64,000 nucleotides of DNA from Phytophthora hibernalis (GCA_012656075.1 JAAKBF010000171.1:1984001-2048000), one strand, 5' to 3'. Positions 21,001 to 32,560 are shown, counted from the stretch's first letter. A program made the numbers and translations. The notes: a model not told the origin generated them from the letters alone.

Positions 21001-24000
21001 ACGAGCCAAGTTCGTTGGTCTGAAAAACCTTGGGTGCACTTGCTACCTGAATTCAACGATTCAGAGTTTCTTCATGATGCCGCGTTTCCGCCGACAGGTA
21101 TTACGCCTTCAATCGAACGGAAATGGCAGCGAAAAACTGAAGAGCCTAACGTACGAGCTTCAGTCGCTGTTTGCTCACCTGGAGGGCAGTGCAAAGCCTT
21201 ACTACAACCCGCGCTCATTCACTCGCGCAATGAAGACGTGGGACGGTGAAACCGTTGATGTGAATGTTCAGCAGGATGCTAGCGAGTTTCTCACGTCTTT
21301 CTTTCAACAAATCGAGTCCGAAATGAATGGCATCAGTGCCGGAAGTGGGGATCACTACACCAGTGATGAGAATATCCTAAACACATTTTTGGTGGCGAGT
21401 TCAGCAATGAGCTCGTTGCGGAGGGTGACCGATACAGCGAGCGTTTTGAGCCATTCCACTTCATTTCTGTCCCCGTTCGTGACCGCAAGAACTTGAAAGA
21501 GTCACTAGACGGGTGGGTTGAAGGTGAAAAGGTAAGTTACACGTGGGAAAAGGGAAGTGGTTCGAAAACTGAAGGTGATGCCGAAAATCACGCTGAGGAA
21601 GAGGAAAAAGTGACTCTGGAAACGCACAAGCGTATCTCGATTTCGAAGCTACCTGCTTATCTGATAATTCACCTCAAGCGGTTCGAATTTGATTTTGAGA
21701 AGATGCAGCAAATCAAACTCCATGATCGCTTTGAGTTCCCTACCGAGTTGGACATGTATCCGTACTCGAAGGAAGGTCAAGAAGAGAAGAGAAAAAGAGC
21801 TGCAATATCAACGGACGATGGGGCCACCAATCACGACGTCCGATTGAGTACGTCTTCGGATGGCGCGGACAATGGAAGAACGACAGCTCCAGAATACTCT
21901 CAGTACGAGCTGGTGGGAACAGTAGTGCACCTTGGTACGGCGCACTCAGGGCACTACTACTCGTTTCTGCGTGACCAACAAGTACCACGTGACAAGAACC
22001 AGTGGTATGAGTTTAACGATACGCTAGTATCCTCATTTGATCCGGCTCTAATTCCAGAGGAATGCTTCGGTGGTGAGGAACGAACGCGTGCCAGCCATAG
22101 GTCAGCTTGTGCTGGATCATTTTCGCAAAATGAAGGTTATCCCCTACCAAGCAAGATGAAAAACCGCAGCAGCTTCATGCTGTTTTACGCTCGAGTGTCT
22201 ACTGAGATCCGCGTTGTCAAGGACGAGGATGCTCCTTGTGTAAGCTTCTCCAGCGCTGTCTTAGTGGCGGCATTTTGCTCAAGATTAAAAAGGAGAGCGT
22301 TGACTCGTTTGGCACATTTGCACAGTGTAGTCAAGGTGATTGCACCAAAGCCGATCCGCACACTCATTGCCATGGAAAATCGATTGTTCTGGCGGAAAAG
22401 ATACCTGTACGACACACGATGTCTGAAGTTTACGTACAATCTCCTGCGGTCTTGTCTCGTTGGTCTAGAAAGCGCCAAGAATATGGCCGTAATGCCGCGT
22501 TTTGAGCCGGTGGAGGTGCAGTTTGAGGCCTTGCAAGCTGCAACCAAGTTTGTATTTGGCACTCTGTGGCAGGGTGGTGATGTGAGCAAGGTTCTGGAAT
22601 GGCGTCTCATTCTCCAATCGCTGTACCACTCGGATATTGGTGGCTGTCGCTGGTTCTTATCGACTATGGAGACGAACGAGTCACTACTTCTGGAGCTGTT
22701 AGTATTTAACGAGCACCGCGAGATCCGCGAGTTGATGGCAAACGTGCTCTCTGAAGCAATCGTTACTACGTCGAACACGGAGTTCGAAGAGGAGGCAGAT
22801 GGAGGGCGGCGAAGTGCTTCGGGGAGTAGTCGCGACGGAAAGAAGCATTTACCCGCCTCTTTTGAGTTCATGTTCTTCCTGATTCAGCTGATGCCATCGT
22901 TACTCTCGGTCCCTGTCTACCACCATCGTCAGTACTTCCTCACGATGTACGACTTTGTCCAGACGGGGAGGAACGAAGGATCTTTCCTCGTGGTGAACAG
23001 CGTCGTGGGTGCGATTGTAGCACTTCTCACTGGTCTCGGGAGCACCCAGCCTCTGCTTCAGTTACAGCTGAAGAAGCACAAACCGAAGCAGATTCTCAAG
23101 CGCATTGACCTGAGTGTAACGACACTGAAGCTACTATCGGTGTTGATTCGTTGCAGCTTACCCCCGGCAATGGACGTTGAGTCGGACGCTGACCACCCTT
23201 TGATTCTCCCGGCTAACATGGTGCATGATCATGTGGAACTCACACCAGCAGACCATGACGTGCTTCTTAACGAGCGCTTTGTTACCTTGCTTACACAACG
23301 TGCGAATCATTACACCAAGGAAACAAAACCACTGGAGCAGATCGTAAGTCATCTTTGTTGGGAAAGTCGGCGCGCCACTGCGGCTTTCTTGGACAAGATC
23401 ATACATGGCATTGAAGTGGAGGATCACCATGATGTCAAGCCTTACTTCCGTACACTCAACTCGATACTGAAGATTCGAGACTCGCTGGCCACGGAACGTC
23501 TTAGAGATGGTCTTACGAAGCTACTTGCAGTGATGGCGTCGCAGCAGCGGTACTATAAGGCGACAGAAACGTCGCTTGATATGCTGGCAAGGCTCGCCAA
23601 ACGCCACGGTGGTGTGATGCGATGGCTGCGAGACAACCGCCAGAGCTGTGTGTGGATGGAGAAGTGGCTAGTGGCCCACCGCGGGGCTGAAGGATATCTA
23701 CAACAGCGCAAAACCGTTTTGGTAAAGCCCAACAGTACGTCATCGTGGGTGAACGTGGGTGTGACGAGTTCAGGCCTCATCAAGGCGATTGACCGCTCCA
23801 TCACGAAGTTGTTACCGCGTATCCGCAGCATCTTAGATCCGGAAGCCGTTGTGGAAATCTTCTACGATAGTGATGACAACCCACAACGCCTCGTGGGTAA
23901 ACGCGTGCGCGTGAAATGGGCCAAGGACAAGTGGTATGAAGGTACTGTTCAGCAGTTTAATGACGACACGTACGAGCACTTCGTGGCCTACGATGACGGC

Positions 24001-24090
24001 GACAAGCGGTCATACCACATGTCTGAGAAACTTTTACGTCGTCGACCTGGCGCCGTCGCCCAAGCCACTGACGAAAAACAGCAAGCTTGA
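15048..24090 (+). CDS. Large USP-family deubiquitinase (C19 peptidase) with UBL and C-terminal Tudor-like domain; nine frameshifts
   Basis: The gene would encode roughly 2,900-3,000 residues and cleaves ubiquitin from substrates. A ubiquitin-like segment lies near 18710-18930 (ELTVYVRTQGGRVAAPFRYH). The catalytic Cys box is GLKNLGCTCYLNSTIQSF at about 21020-21070, followed by VQQDASEFL. The His box is GTAHSGHYYSFLRD at about 21930, with NQWYEFND after it. The layout recalls USP9X/USP24/USP34. The C-terminus ends with GKRVRVKWAKDKWYEGTVQ ... YDDGDKRSYH, a Tudor-like fold unusual for this group. Breaks lie near 15835, 16732, 17110, 18086, 18932, 19144, 19775, 20427 and 21386, mostly in homopolymers, and the protein resumes sensibly after each. 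Start ATG 15048 is the first in the opening frame. Confidence 0.78.
15469..15533 (+). other. Intron of the USP gene
   Basis: 65 bases, phase 1, donor GTTGGT and acceptor CTACTGCAG, with an exact TACTAAC branch point at 15508-15514. The alternative donor four bases downstream would create a stop codon, so GTTGGT is preferred. Splicing joins SSSEDG to EELRTYLCFRRLG. Confidence 0.8.
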
Positions 24091-24339
24091 GCTGCTGAAA
24101 AATGTGACAGTTGTAATAAGCCCTAAATGCAAAGATGCATGAAAAATCCTCTTGTACGTGGTCGTCACAACTGACCTTCTAGTCCAGTATGCAGCATCTG
24201 CTCGTGCACGTGCGGGCCATTTTTGGAGTCAAGAAGTTGCAACGGTGCTTCGGTCTCGGCGGAAATAGGATAAAAACAGTGGATCAAAAAAGGCAAAGCA
24301 CTTTGAGCTTAGGCCGCCTTTGCGGAAGGAAGGAGCATC

Positions 24340-27300
24340 ATGACTATCAATCCGCCGAAATGCGCTGTGAATATGGAGCAACGGTTGGCAGCGCTGCGAC
24401 GTGACCAGGAAATCGACGGGTTGAGGGTGTACCTCATCAAGTACAACCTCTTTCCGCGCAATCGAGACCCGCACAACTCGCCTATTCGTCCAGAGGAGCT
24501 GAAAGAGCTCGTCAAGCACTGGAAACTTCACCGACAGCGCGGGTTTTGGCGCGACCACCCGGACAAAGATGACCTTGTACGTGCATTATTGCAGCACATT
24601 AAGAGCGAGGAAGCCAACAAAAAGAGGCGGCAGGAGGCCCAGGACAAGTATCGTAGCAAAACGTTGAGCGGCACTGACGATGGGAGTCCTGGCAAACTTC
24701 GAGACTTTACGATGTTCTTTGGTGTTGGTGCTGCAGAGGACCATAACGGTGATGACGACGACAGAGAGCAAGCGGTGGCTGCTGCTAAGAAGAAAAACTT
24801 CGGCGGTGATTTGTTTTACCAGCGTGGTGACTACGATGAGGGACTAATCTATTTGTCACGAATCGACAAGTCCCGCTTCCAATCTGAAAGTCACAACCCC
24901 TGCCATGACCTTCTGACCACCTCGGCATCAGCACCAACTCCATTGAACCGTTTACTATTGGAGTCTCCTGATATTAACAGCAAGTATAAGGGAGGTCCTG
25001 GTACCGCTACAGCGAGCGACAAGGAGGAGTTGATAAACCAGATGCCGTCGGTGACTCTTACGCCCATTCTCACAGGTGCCGTGAACACTGCACTTTTAAC
25101 CAAAGACATGAAACTCAAGTCCGTCGAGGGTCTGTATAGCATTTCGTGCCACAAGGGCTACGAGGTGCAACTGCTCCGTGAAGGTGCACTCTTCACTCTT
25201 TCAAGCGTGCTGAAACAGGATGATCCAGCCATTCGTCTGTTTGCTGCTGCTGCGATATTAAATCTCACTCATTACGTCCCTGCCCCACTATCTCCTCTGC
25301 CCACCCCGATGAAGAAGGCTCAAACTCAACCATCATCATCTTCACTGCTGGCGATGGCACCTCCACAAGCAACTCGGGACTTGTACGTCAAAATGATAGA
25401 CGAAAGTGTCATTGCAGCACTGCTGGATCTTGTCCACACCCCTCACCCAACGGTGAAAGCTTTGTGCGCCCGTGCATTACTCCGCTTCACTATAGATGAA
25501 ACTCACCACTTTGCCATGGTGCATGAGGGTGTAGTGACTGCCCTCTCGCAGATTATGGCAACAGTGACTACGACCGTGACATCACCCCTGGCAGCACCAA
25601 ATGACATAAAACTACTCTGTGTGCTAGCTCTCGTCAATTTGTCCGGGGTTCCTCGCGCTGTCACGTGTGATGCTTTGTTAAACACGATTGTCGCGCTGGC
25701 GAGACATGGAGACACTGCGACGCACAAAATATGTGCCCAAGCACTGCTGAATCTTTCAATTCTTCCTACAACGCGTGGCGTAATTGTGGATGAAGGGGCA
25801 ATAGGCGCACTCGAAGTTCTGACAAACGTGGCGATGAAACCCATGCAGCTTACCCTTTTGGAAATCATTACGTGCGCACTTTGCAACTTGGCTGCAGTGA
25901 AGACGAACCAGGATTCATTTACGAAAAACAGTGCACTGAACATTTTGTCGGATATTCTCGTTAACGTTGGTGTGGAACTTCGCCAGATGCAAAAGGCTGT
26001 TAGCTCCGACATGGATAGCGCTAAAGGAGAGGCAATTGTGATTTCTCTTCTTTGTTCTATTCGCAAGAACTGTGTCAACGCTGTCGCGATGGTCTGTTGT
26101 AACCCAAGGCTTCAAATCCGCATCCGCAACGCAGGCTTCATTCCAAAGCTTTTAAGTATTCTTCAAAATGATGGATATGTTCACGCGAACGATGACTACA
26201 GGGATGACGCTGCATCTACTTCAAATGTTGGTCATGTATCCACTACTGTATCCATCCAGAGTGGAGGTATCGATGCTGAAACTGAGAAATTAGTTGTTGT
26301 AGCACTTGCAAACCTGGCGTTGGATGATCGGTGCCGCCCGACATTAGTGCAGGATGGAGCGGTGCCCATTTTCCTAGGTTTATTGAAAGCTCCGGATGTG
26401 CCAGTCTCGGGTGATACCCAAGCTCAACGCCAAAACGAAAGAGCTGCGGGTACGCAGGAAGATAAACGCGTTGCTGCTTTGTTACTGAAGCTGGACTGTG
26501 TGACAGCGTTGAGCAACCTACTGCTTCATCCTGCAAACTTCCAGGCATTAGTCGACGCAGGTGTTGTTCCTGCATTTCTAGATCTCATTCACAAGGAAGA
26601 AACGGCTGCACCTGGCGCTAGCAACAGCAGCAAGGAAATACAGAAAGCTTGCGTATATGCTATGCTAGGGCTGGCAAAGGATCCAGGAATGAAAACGCGG
26701 CTAGTGGAGGCTACTCAGAAGCGCTTTGATGGGAAAGAAAGCAGCGATCAAGTTGGCGCTATCCCGACGATGTTGGCTTTTGCATCGAGAAATCTGGCTA
26801 ATGCTGAACTTTGCGGCGCCTGTATTAGCTTTTTGCATAACTTGTCCTCGCGAGCAGAGAATCATGAACTCCTTTACTACGAAGGTGTTGTAGGGCTACT
26901 CGTGCGTGTTTTACAGAAACCAAGCTCGGCTGAGGCGCCGGCCACGATTTATGCAATCTGGCTGAACTGCTTGACTACGCTTTCTCACCTCGCATCTCAC
27001 ACATCAAGACACCAATCACTTCTTGACGACGGTGTACTTGAGGCCATCCATCACTTTTTGATAGTCTCGGCTGCCGACCAACGACCACGCGATGCACTTA
27101 CTGACAGAAGCGTTATAAAGGCCCAGTATGCTTCGTCGCAAATTGTCTACAAGATGCATGAGCTCTGTAGTGAAAGCCGTGTAACAGCGGGAACCACGAG
27201 CTATATACCCGGTCCGGTTGACATACCTGCATTTTTCTCGTGTCTTCTGCTTTTGGCGACACAATCAGCCTCCAAGAACTCTCGGTTGTCCAAGTCAACG

Positions 27301-30279
27301 GTGATCTTACAGCAGCGAACTGCTCGACGAACTGCACTTACGATCGCCAAAGTGGCGTTGGCAATACCACAAGGACCGAGGCTGTTGGCAGAGCACGCTG
27401 ATTTTCCGCCTGCTTTGAATATGGTCATGCGCACGGGTATACACGAGGCTCAAGTCTATGCGGCAATTGCATTGTGTAACTTGGCAGCAGAGAGACCCAC
27501 ACCAGCAAAAGGTAAACCCCTGCCGCGGGTGTGGCGCGACGCTACTGTCGATGATTTCATCGTCATAACACTGTTACGGGTGAATAGCCCTCAAACCAAA
27601 GGAATTTGTGCCAAGGCCCTGTTTAACCTGCTTACCCACGAAGACGCACGCGACCAGCTCATGCGTGATGGAGTGCTCTATGCGCTGCTGAAGCTTGCAC
27701 GGCTTGAAAATGATTCGATTCGTGACTTGGCACTTCGTGCACTGTACAATATTTCACTGGACCCAAAGAAAACGTCGCTGCTACTGGAAATGGAGCTCGT
27801 TCGAATACTAGCGAAGATGTACCAAGCTGATTTGAACAAGACCATGAAGCGGCTTATGGTTGGCATTTTCAGCAATCTCTCGAGCGCTTCTTGTACCAAT
27901 AGTAGTGCTGCTGTGAGGGACAAGATCGGAGAAGAGGACAAGAGTGATACGGGAGGAGCTAGTGTCATACACATCGAGTTACAAATGCTTCAAGAGGGTA
28001 TATTGGGTGTTTTGAGGAACCTTGCGAAGGTTCGTGATCCAGAAATGAAGCTGTACGTCGCCAATGTGCTGTACAACATATCGTGCGCTACAGAATCCCG
28101 CGTCGCCGAGATACTTGTTCAAGACGAGAGTAATATACTGGGAATCTTGGTTGCCGAACTCAAGTCTGAGAGTAGGGATGTGCGGAAGTATGCGGCCAAA
28201 ACCCTTGCCAACCTAAGCGCGTCTTCTGTGGCTTTACAAGTCATAACAAACGATGCCGCCTCCGGTGTCGTGGGTGTGATCAGTGATACCATGAAAGGTG
28301 TGAAGATCAAGACTGGGTCTATTCCAACAGGCGATGGGACATCCACTGCCTCGCCCTCCTACATCTGCGTTGAGACGAATTGCGCGTGTGTTTTTGCACT
28401 CCGCAATCTCTTCTCACTCGAACTGAATCAGCGTAAGTTCATCGCTTGCAATGGGCTTCCGACTCTTGCGGCGCTTCTCACAAGCCCAGCCATGGATTCA
28501 GAAACTCCGACTCTACGCGTGGCTACCGATATGATCTGCTCTCTCGCTAAATTCAATGCCGGGTCCACTGGAAAGACCGCAACCAATGCGGGTGAAGTGT
28601 CGTATGAAGAACGACTTGTGAAAGACGGCATTGTCCGGGCACTGGTAGCAATTGCAAAGGGGGCGATGGAGGGCTCAACAACACGAGCTGAAGAAAATGT
28701 GGCCTGCATGAAGATAGTTACATCCCTGAGTAGTCTGTCAATGCATTCACGGTGTCATGACGGGATGTTGCGTGATGGAGCTCTGGATATACTCGCATTT
28801 TTGTGTACGACTAACGCTGGGGATCCGCGCGCACCTTTCAAAGGTCTAATAGGCGTGCGTGGCGAGATGTTTGCGCTGCACTGCATGGTGGTGATTCGGA
28901 ATTTGTCACGTCAAGAACTTCTGCCACCACCCTCGACTGGAGGTCCCCCATTGAACGACAGCGTTAGTGGAACTGATGGAGGCCGTGGCATTACAGACAA
29001 GGCGGAAGATGTCCGAAGCCAGAGACTGACCTCCCAGTCTGCTTTGGTGCCTATTGTGTTGACTCTATCTCAGTCCACTAGCTCCCAAACGCGGGAGCAC
29101 GTAGTGGTGGCCCTTTACAATTTGGCACGTTTGCGCCGTAGCAAAAGGCAGCTTATCAAGAACGATGCCGTGAAAGTCCTTTTGAGACTCGGAACGAATG
29201 CGGTAATACCTTTTAAGCGCCATGTGTGTGCATTAGCTCTGCAAGCGCTATCTACGCAGCCACCTCCTCCCGTTCCAGCACAGGTAGCCAGCAGCTCCGA
29301 TCCATCAGCGGCAACTGCAGCTGCCACTACCAATGCTGCTGCTGATTGGGATGAGCCACACGTTGAGAAGGTGGTTCAAGAGGGAATTATAGCCGCCATA
29401 GCGGCTCTAGCAGACTCGCATCAGCATGATTTACTGATTAGTGTGTCGACAAATCTGTTCGCAATCGCGAACCCTCCTCCAGCGGCGGTCGAGTCGGTAA
29501 CGCTTGTGCGGACTTCGAATCGAGCGATTGAGCAACGTGGTGCTCCGCCTGACTGGTGCAAAGTGCTTATTACTGACTTGGCTTCGTGGCCCGAGATTGA
29601 AGCGGGTAGTAGCCGATCGACGGCAGCGATTCGTGTTGACAGCGGGTTCTCGCTTGGATCGATATCTGGTGATCTGCCAGGAGAAGATCAGGGCGAAGAC
29701 TCTTACTCGGATGCAAGTGATGATGAAAGCGCGAGTCGGAAAGATTCGTCGACACAACAGGGCAAAACGGGTGGGAAATGGCTGGGGTCAACCTCATCTC
29801 TATCACCAATGGATGCCACAGGACACAGTTCGACTTTGGCGCCGCCACGAATGTGTAGCTCAGACGCAGTGTTGGGGTGGTTCCAGTTGCTGACCGACCC
29901 GAAACTGGAGAAGGTGCGGGTTAACGTGGAGTATGAGCTCGCAGGTAGGCGGGCGGTCACACCCACCCCAGGAGGTAACATTATGGCTTTGTCTGCTTCC
30001 AGTGGCGACGAACTACCAAAACTTCGCCCCGATACTGCCCCGGAGGGCTTAACAGAAGATGTGTTAAGGCTGGGTGGAAGACTTAATGCTGCTGGACAGT
30101 CGACACTTACACAGGCTCGTCAGGCTACAGTGACTTGCAACACTCCCTCCTACCGACGTTTAACTAGTAATGACGTTCATCGGGGGAATTTGACGGCCGA
30201 TATAGCAACGTCGGGTGCTAGTCCGCTCAAGTCACCCGCAGCTAAACGACGATCGCACCAGCTAGAGCCTCTCTACTAA
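24340..30279 (+). CDS. Giant armadillo-repeat protein, 1979 residues
   Basis: One uninterrupted 5.9-kb frame from ATG 24340; ATG 24373 (MEQRLAALRRD) is a possible alternative start. Residues about 15-90 form a basic helical module (EELKELVKHWKLHRQRGFWRD, DKDDLVRALLQHI) resembling a short SAP/helical domain. From about 230 to 1700 the protein is a long solenoid of armadillo/HEAT-type repeats, with recurring signatures such as CARALLRFTIDE, CVLALVNLSG, CAQALLNLSI, ALANLALDD, LRALYNISLDP and VANVLYNISCA. The last about 300 residues are low-complexity, Ser-rich and acidic. Such solenoids are protein-binding scaffolds; no enzyme domain is seen. Partners are unknown. It is the only gene over 2 kb in the island free of frameshifts. 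It starts 249 bases after the USP stop on the same strand. Confidence 0.85.
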   Translation: MTINPPKCAVNMEQRLAALRRDQEIDGLRVYLIKYNLFPRNRDPHNSPIRPEELKELVKHWKLHRQRGFWRDHPDKDDLVRALLQHIKSEEANKKRRQEAQDKYRSKTLSGTDDGSPGKLRDFTMFFGVGAAEDHNGDDDDREQAVAAAKKKNFGGDLFYQRGDYDEGLIYLSRIDKSRFQSESHNPCHDLLTTSASAPTPLNRLLLESPDINSKYKGGPGTATASDKEELINQMPSVTLTPILTGAVNTALLTKDMKLKSVEGLYSISCHKGYEVQLLREGALFTLSSVLKQDDPAIRLFAAAAILNLTHYVPAPLSPLPTPMKKAQTQPSSSSLLAMAPPQATRDLYVKMIDESVIAALLDLVHTPHPTVKALCARALLRFTIDETHHFAMVHEGVVTALSQIMATVTTTVTSPLAAPNDIKLLCVLALVNLSGVPRAVTCDALLNTIVALARHGDTATHKICAQALLNLSILPTTRGVIVDEGAIGALEVLTNVAMKPMQLTLLEIITCALCNLAAVKTNQDSFTKNSALNILSDILVNVGVELRQMQKAVSSDMDSAKGEAIVISLLCSIRKNCVNAVAMVCCNPRLQIRIRNAGFIPKLLSILQNDGYVHANDDYRDDAASTSNVGHVSTTVSIQSGGIDAETEKLVVVALANLALDDRCRPTLVQDGAVPIFLGLLKAPDVPVSGDTQAQRQNERAAGTQEDKRVAALLLKLDCVTALSNLLLHPANFQALVDAGVVPAFLDLIHKEETAAPGASNSSKEIQKACVYAMLGLAKDPGMKTRLVEATQKRFDGKESSDQVGAIPTMLAFASRNLANAELCGACISFLHNLSSRAENHELLYYEGVVGLLVRVLQKPSSAEAPATIYAIWLNCLTTLSHLASHTSRHQSLLDDGVLEAIHHFLIVSAADQRPRDALTDRSVIKAQYASSQIVYKMHELCSESRVTAGTTSYIPGPVDIPAFFSCLLLLATQSASKNSRLSKSTVILQQRTARRTALTIAKVALAIPQGPRLLAEHADFPPALNMVMRTGIHEAQVYAAIALCNLAAERPTPAKGKPLPRVWRDATVDDFIVITLLRVNSPQTKGICAKALFNLLTHEDARDQLMRDGVLYALLKLARLENDSIRDLALRALYNISLDPKKTSLLLEMELVRILAKMYQADLNKTMKRLMVGIFSNLSSASCTNSSAAVRDKIGEEDKSDTGGASVIHIELQMLQEGILGVLRNLAKVRDPEMKLYVANVLYNISCATESRVAEILVQDESNILGILVAELKSESRDVRKYAAKTLANLSASSVALQVITNDAASGVVGVISDTMKGVKIKTGSIPTGDGTSTASPSYICVETNCACVFALRNLFSLELNQRKFIACNGLPTLAALLTSPAMDSETPTLRVATDMICSLAKFNAGSTGKTATNAGEVSYEERLVKDGIVRALVAIAKGAMEGSTTRAEENVACMKIVTSLSSLSMHSRCHDGMLRDGALDILAFLCTTNAGDPRAPFKGLIGVRGEMFALHCMVVIRNLSRQELLPPPSTGGPPLNDSVSGTDGGRGITDKAEDVRSQRLTSQSALVPIVLTLSQSTSSQTREHVVVALYNLARLRRSKRQLIKNDAVKVLLRLGTNAVIPFKRHVCALALQALSTQPPPPVPAQVASSSDPSAATAAATTNAAADWDEPHVEKVVQEGIIAAIAALADSHQHDLLISVSTNLFAIANPPPAAVESVTLVRTSNRAIEQRGAPPDWCKVLITDLASWPEIEAGSSRSTAAIRVDSGFSLGSISGDLPGEDQGEDSYSDASDDESASRKDSSTQQGKTGGKWLGSTSSLSPMDATGHSSTLAPPRMCSSDAVLGWFQLLTDPKLEKVRVNVEYELAGRRAVTPTPGGNIMALSASSGDELPKLRPDTAPEGLTEDVLRLGGRLNAAGQSTLTQARQATVTCNTPSYRRLTSNDVHRGNLTADIATSGASPLKSPAAKRRSHQLEPLY

Positions 30280-31020
30280 GATTCCCAGCAATATAGGCCG
30301 TGTTCGGAGACAATACATATTAGACCTTTGGCCCACGTATTTTACGAAATGACAGTACGTCTATTGGCAAAAGCTGACAGCAAAAAACTACAACCTACGA
30401 CTGGTATGCTGCATCAGCGATATTTATCCGTGATAAACCAGCATGTTAAACTAGAGGAATTTTGGCGTAAGAAGGAACGACTAGCGATCTGGGCGCCCAC
30501 TACGCGGACGCTGGGGCTATGGTTGTGAGATGAAGAGCTGATGCTACCACAAGGGTGCACTACGTTGACCTGGATGATCAATACCAAGTACGGCATGAGG
30601 TCGTACCCCTTGCACACAGAGCTCGGAAAATAAAAGATAAGATTGAATTGGTTTTTAGAAAAGCATAATAAGTCATTGCAATACAAGTGAGAGCAATAAT
30701 AAGTATTGCAATTATTAAAAAAATTGCTAAGGGTATGAACGGTGTAGTAGTTTGGGATTCACCCTACCAATCCACTACGCAAGGGTTCGATCGCCACACC
30801 TGTCGAGATGCTGGTGGCTGTCACTAGGACTTATGGTCCTGGCTAGGGTCCCCCAATCAAAATGGGCCGGCAACGGCACAAGACAGTCCACCAGCGGATA
30901 TGGGTTTTGCTCTAGTCAACTAATAACCTCCGAGATTGTATATTCTATCAAAGTGTTTGTTATATTTAATATAACAGGTATCAGGGTTAAGGATCGGCAG
31001 CTTGCTGCTTTCAGCGAGAC
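30280..31020. other. Gene-free, AT-rich boundary between gene island and transposons
   Basis: No coding region is supported. It contains AT-rich runs near 30640-30740 and a 17-base palindrome GTTATATTTAATATAAC at 30959-30975, close to the 3' end of the hAT relic. I could not define a hAT terminal repeat here. Confidence 0.6.
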
Positions 31021-32560
31021 CTATATCTCCTCTGTATCCTGGCTATTGTCATCGTCACAGCCCATGAGAGACGTGAAGTTCCAAAGTTCACGGTTTGCGC
31101 GCAAGAAGACCAACATCTCGAAGTTTGCTGGAAGTAGACTCGAGCGCAGAGGATTCAGAACCAGCTTGCAGTGCGAAAAGAGGCGATTGCTAGTGGGCGG
31201 GATCATTCGCAGGATGTCCACGTACTTGGTTTCCGCAGCCCGGCGAGGTCGCTTGGCGTTGCGAAGAGTTTCAGTCGCAAAATCCACCTTCGTTGGCGCC
31301 GTACGAAGTGGTGGAGCTGGGGCAAAAAATCTGATCACAGCTTCCTCTTCCGCAGCAGAGAGGCTTCGGTAAGTCAACAGCTTGACGACAACACTCTCAA
31401 ACACGGGCGATTGAACGATCCTCGCAGACGGTCTAAGGTAGTCCGCGGTAGCTGGGTACTTCGCCATGACTGCATCGAAGAGAAGCCGCACGTCCGCTAT
31501 AGCGCGATCCTCCGATTGGAGGTTCACGCAGACGCTGTCCAGGTCTTCAAGCTTGGCGACAAGCTGCACAATCTGTCGGTGGGTACTGGGTCGTGGAAGC
31601 AAGTCTTCGACGTTACCATCTTGATAGTGTCACGGATCTTCACGTAACGAGCGAGCATTTGGTAGGTCGATGACCACCGAGTGGCGCTAGCCTTCAATGG
31701 CTTGTACTTCGTGTGACGGGCGAGCTCAGCAGCGTTGTTCGGGTAGCGAAGTTGAACAGAGAGGGCTTGGACTTGGTCAATGAGCGGTTGATACTCTTTG
31801 AGGTAGGCGCACACCGCCAGATTAAAGCGGTGGCTAGCGCAACCGATGAGTGGAACCACCAGCCGAGTAGAAATCGCTTGATTTGTAGAGCAGTTGTCTG
31901 CTACGAGGAACATGAGCATGCCACGATCCTTTCCGTAGAGCTCCAAGACCGACTCAATCATTTCAATGTGAGCCGCTGCGATCTGACCGTACTCGGCGGG
32001 CGACACGGCAAGCAGTACCTGCTGAAGCACTCCGTCTTTGACAAACACGCCGTAGATAGCGACGAAGTGAAGCGTCCCGGAGCTCCAGCCATCAAACATG
32101 ATCCCGAAGTGCTTCCCCATCTCCACCGCGATTCGCTCGCCCACCTTGGCCGCCACGTGGCTCATGTAATGCACCAACGTCGTCGACGACACAGGCTTCA
32201 GTCCCGCCAACGCACGCGTCATAGGGTCGTCCACCTCGCTTAGCGCATGATTCCGGGCAGTGATCCACTCCATCCACTTGAAAATCTCCATCGTGCGCTG
32301 GTCAACGAGCCCATGAGCTTCGAGGGATTGCCCATAAGTTCGCTGGCTCTCTTCGTAGGTCTCCGAGTATTCAGGATGCTTGGACGCAAGGTGGCTGATG
32401 AGATTCGAGTAGCCTGTCCCGGGTGCCTGCTTGCGAGCCTTGCCACACTGCTTGCAGGCAAACAGGCCGTTGCCGCAGTCCGTGAAGAAAAAGCTTCAGA
32501 TGGCGCGCGAACTCGACATGGTACCTGTCAATTTGAAAATGAGTGAGTTGGTGTGACTGA
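31021..32560 (-). pseudogene. hAT-type transposase with BED zinc finger (frameshifted)
   Basis: Read on the minus strand. A BED zinc finger lies at about 32510-32400 (CKQCGKARKQAPGTGYSNLI then SHLASKH), giving C-x2-C ... H-x4-H. The hAT core follows in the frame 32291-31524: KHFGIMFDGWSSGTLHFVAI, MFLVADNCSTNQAIS, GCASHRFNLAVCAYL and SATRWSSTYQMLARY. The C-terminal hAT dimerisation domain is in a third frame (31602-31021: NPLRSSLLPANFEMLVFLRA then NRELWN). Breaks occur near 32497 and near 31600. All major domains remain, so it decayed recently or is broken only by base-call errors. It is a cut-and-paste DNA transposase. Confidence 0.83.

Noticed and set aside
22185..22871. 228-residue minus-strand ORF
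   Set aside because: Lies wholly within the clean USP C-terminal frame on the opposite strand and has no motif.
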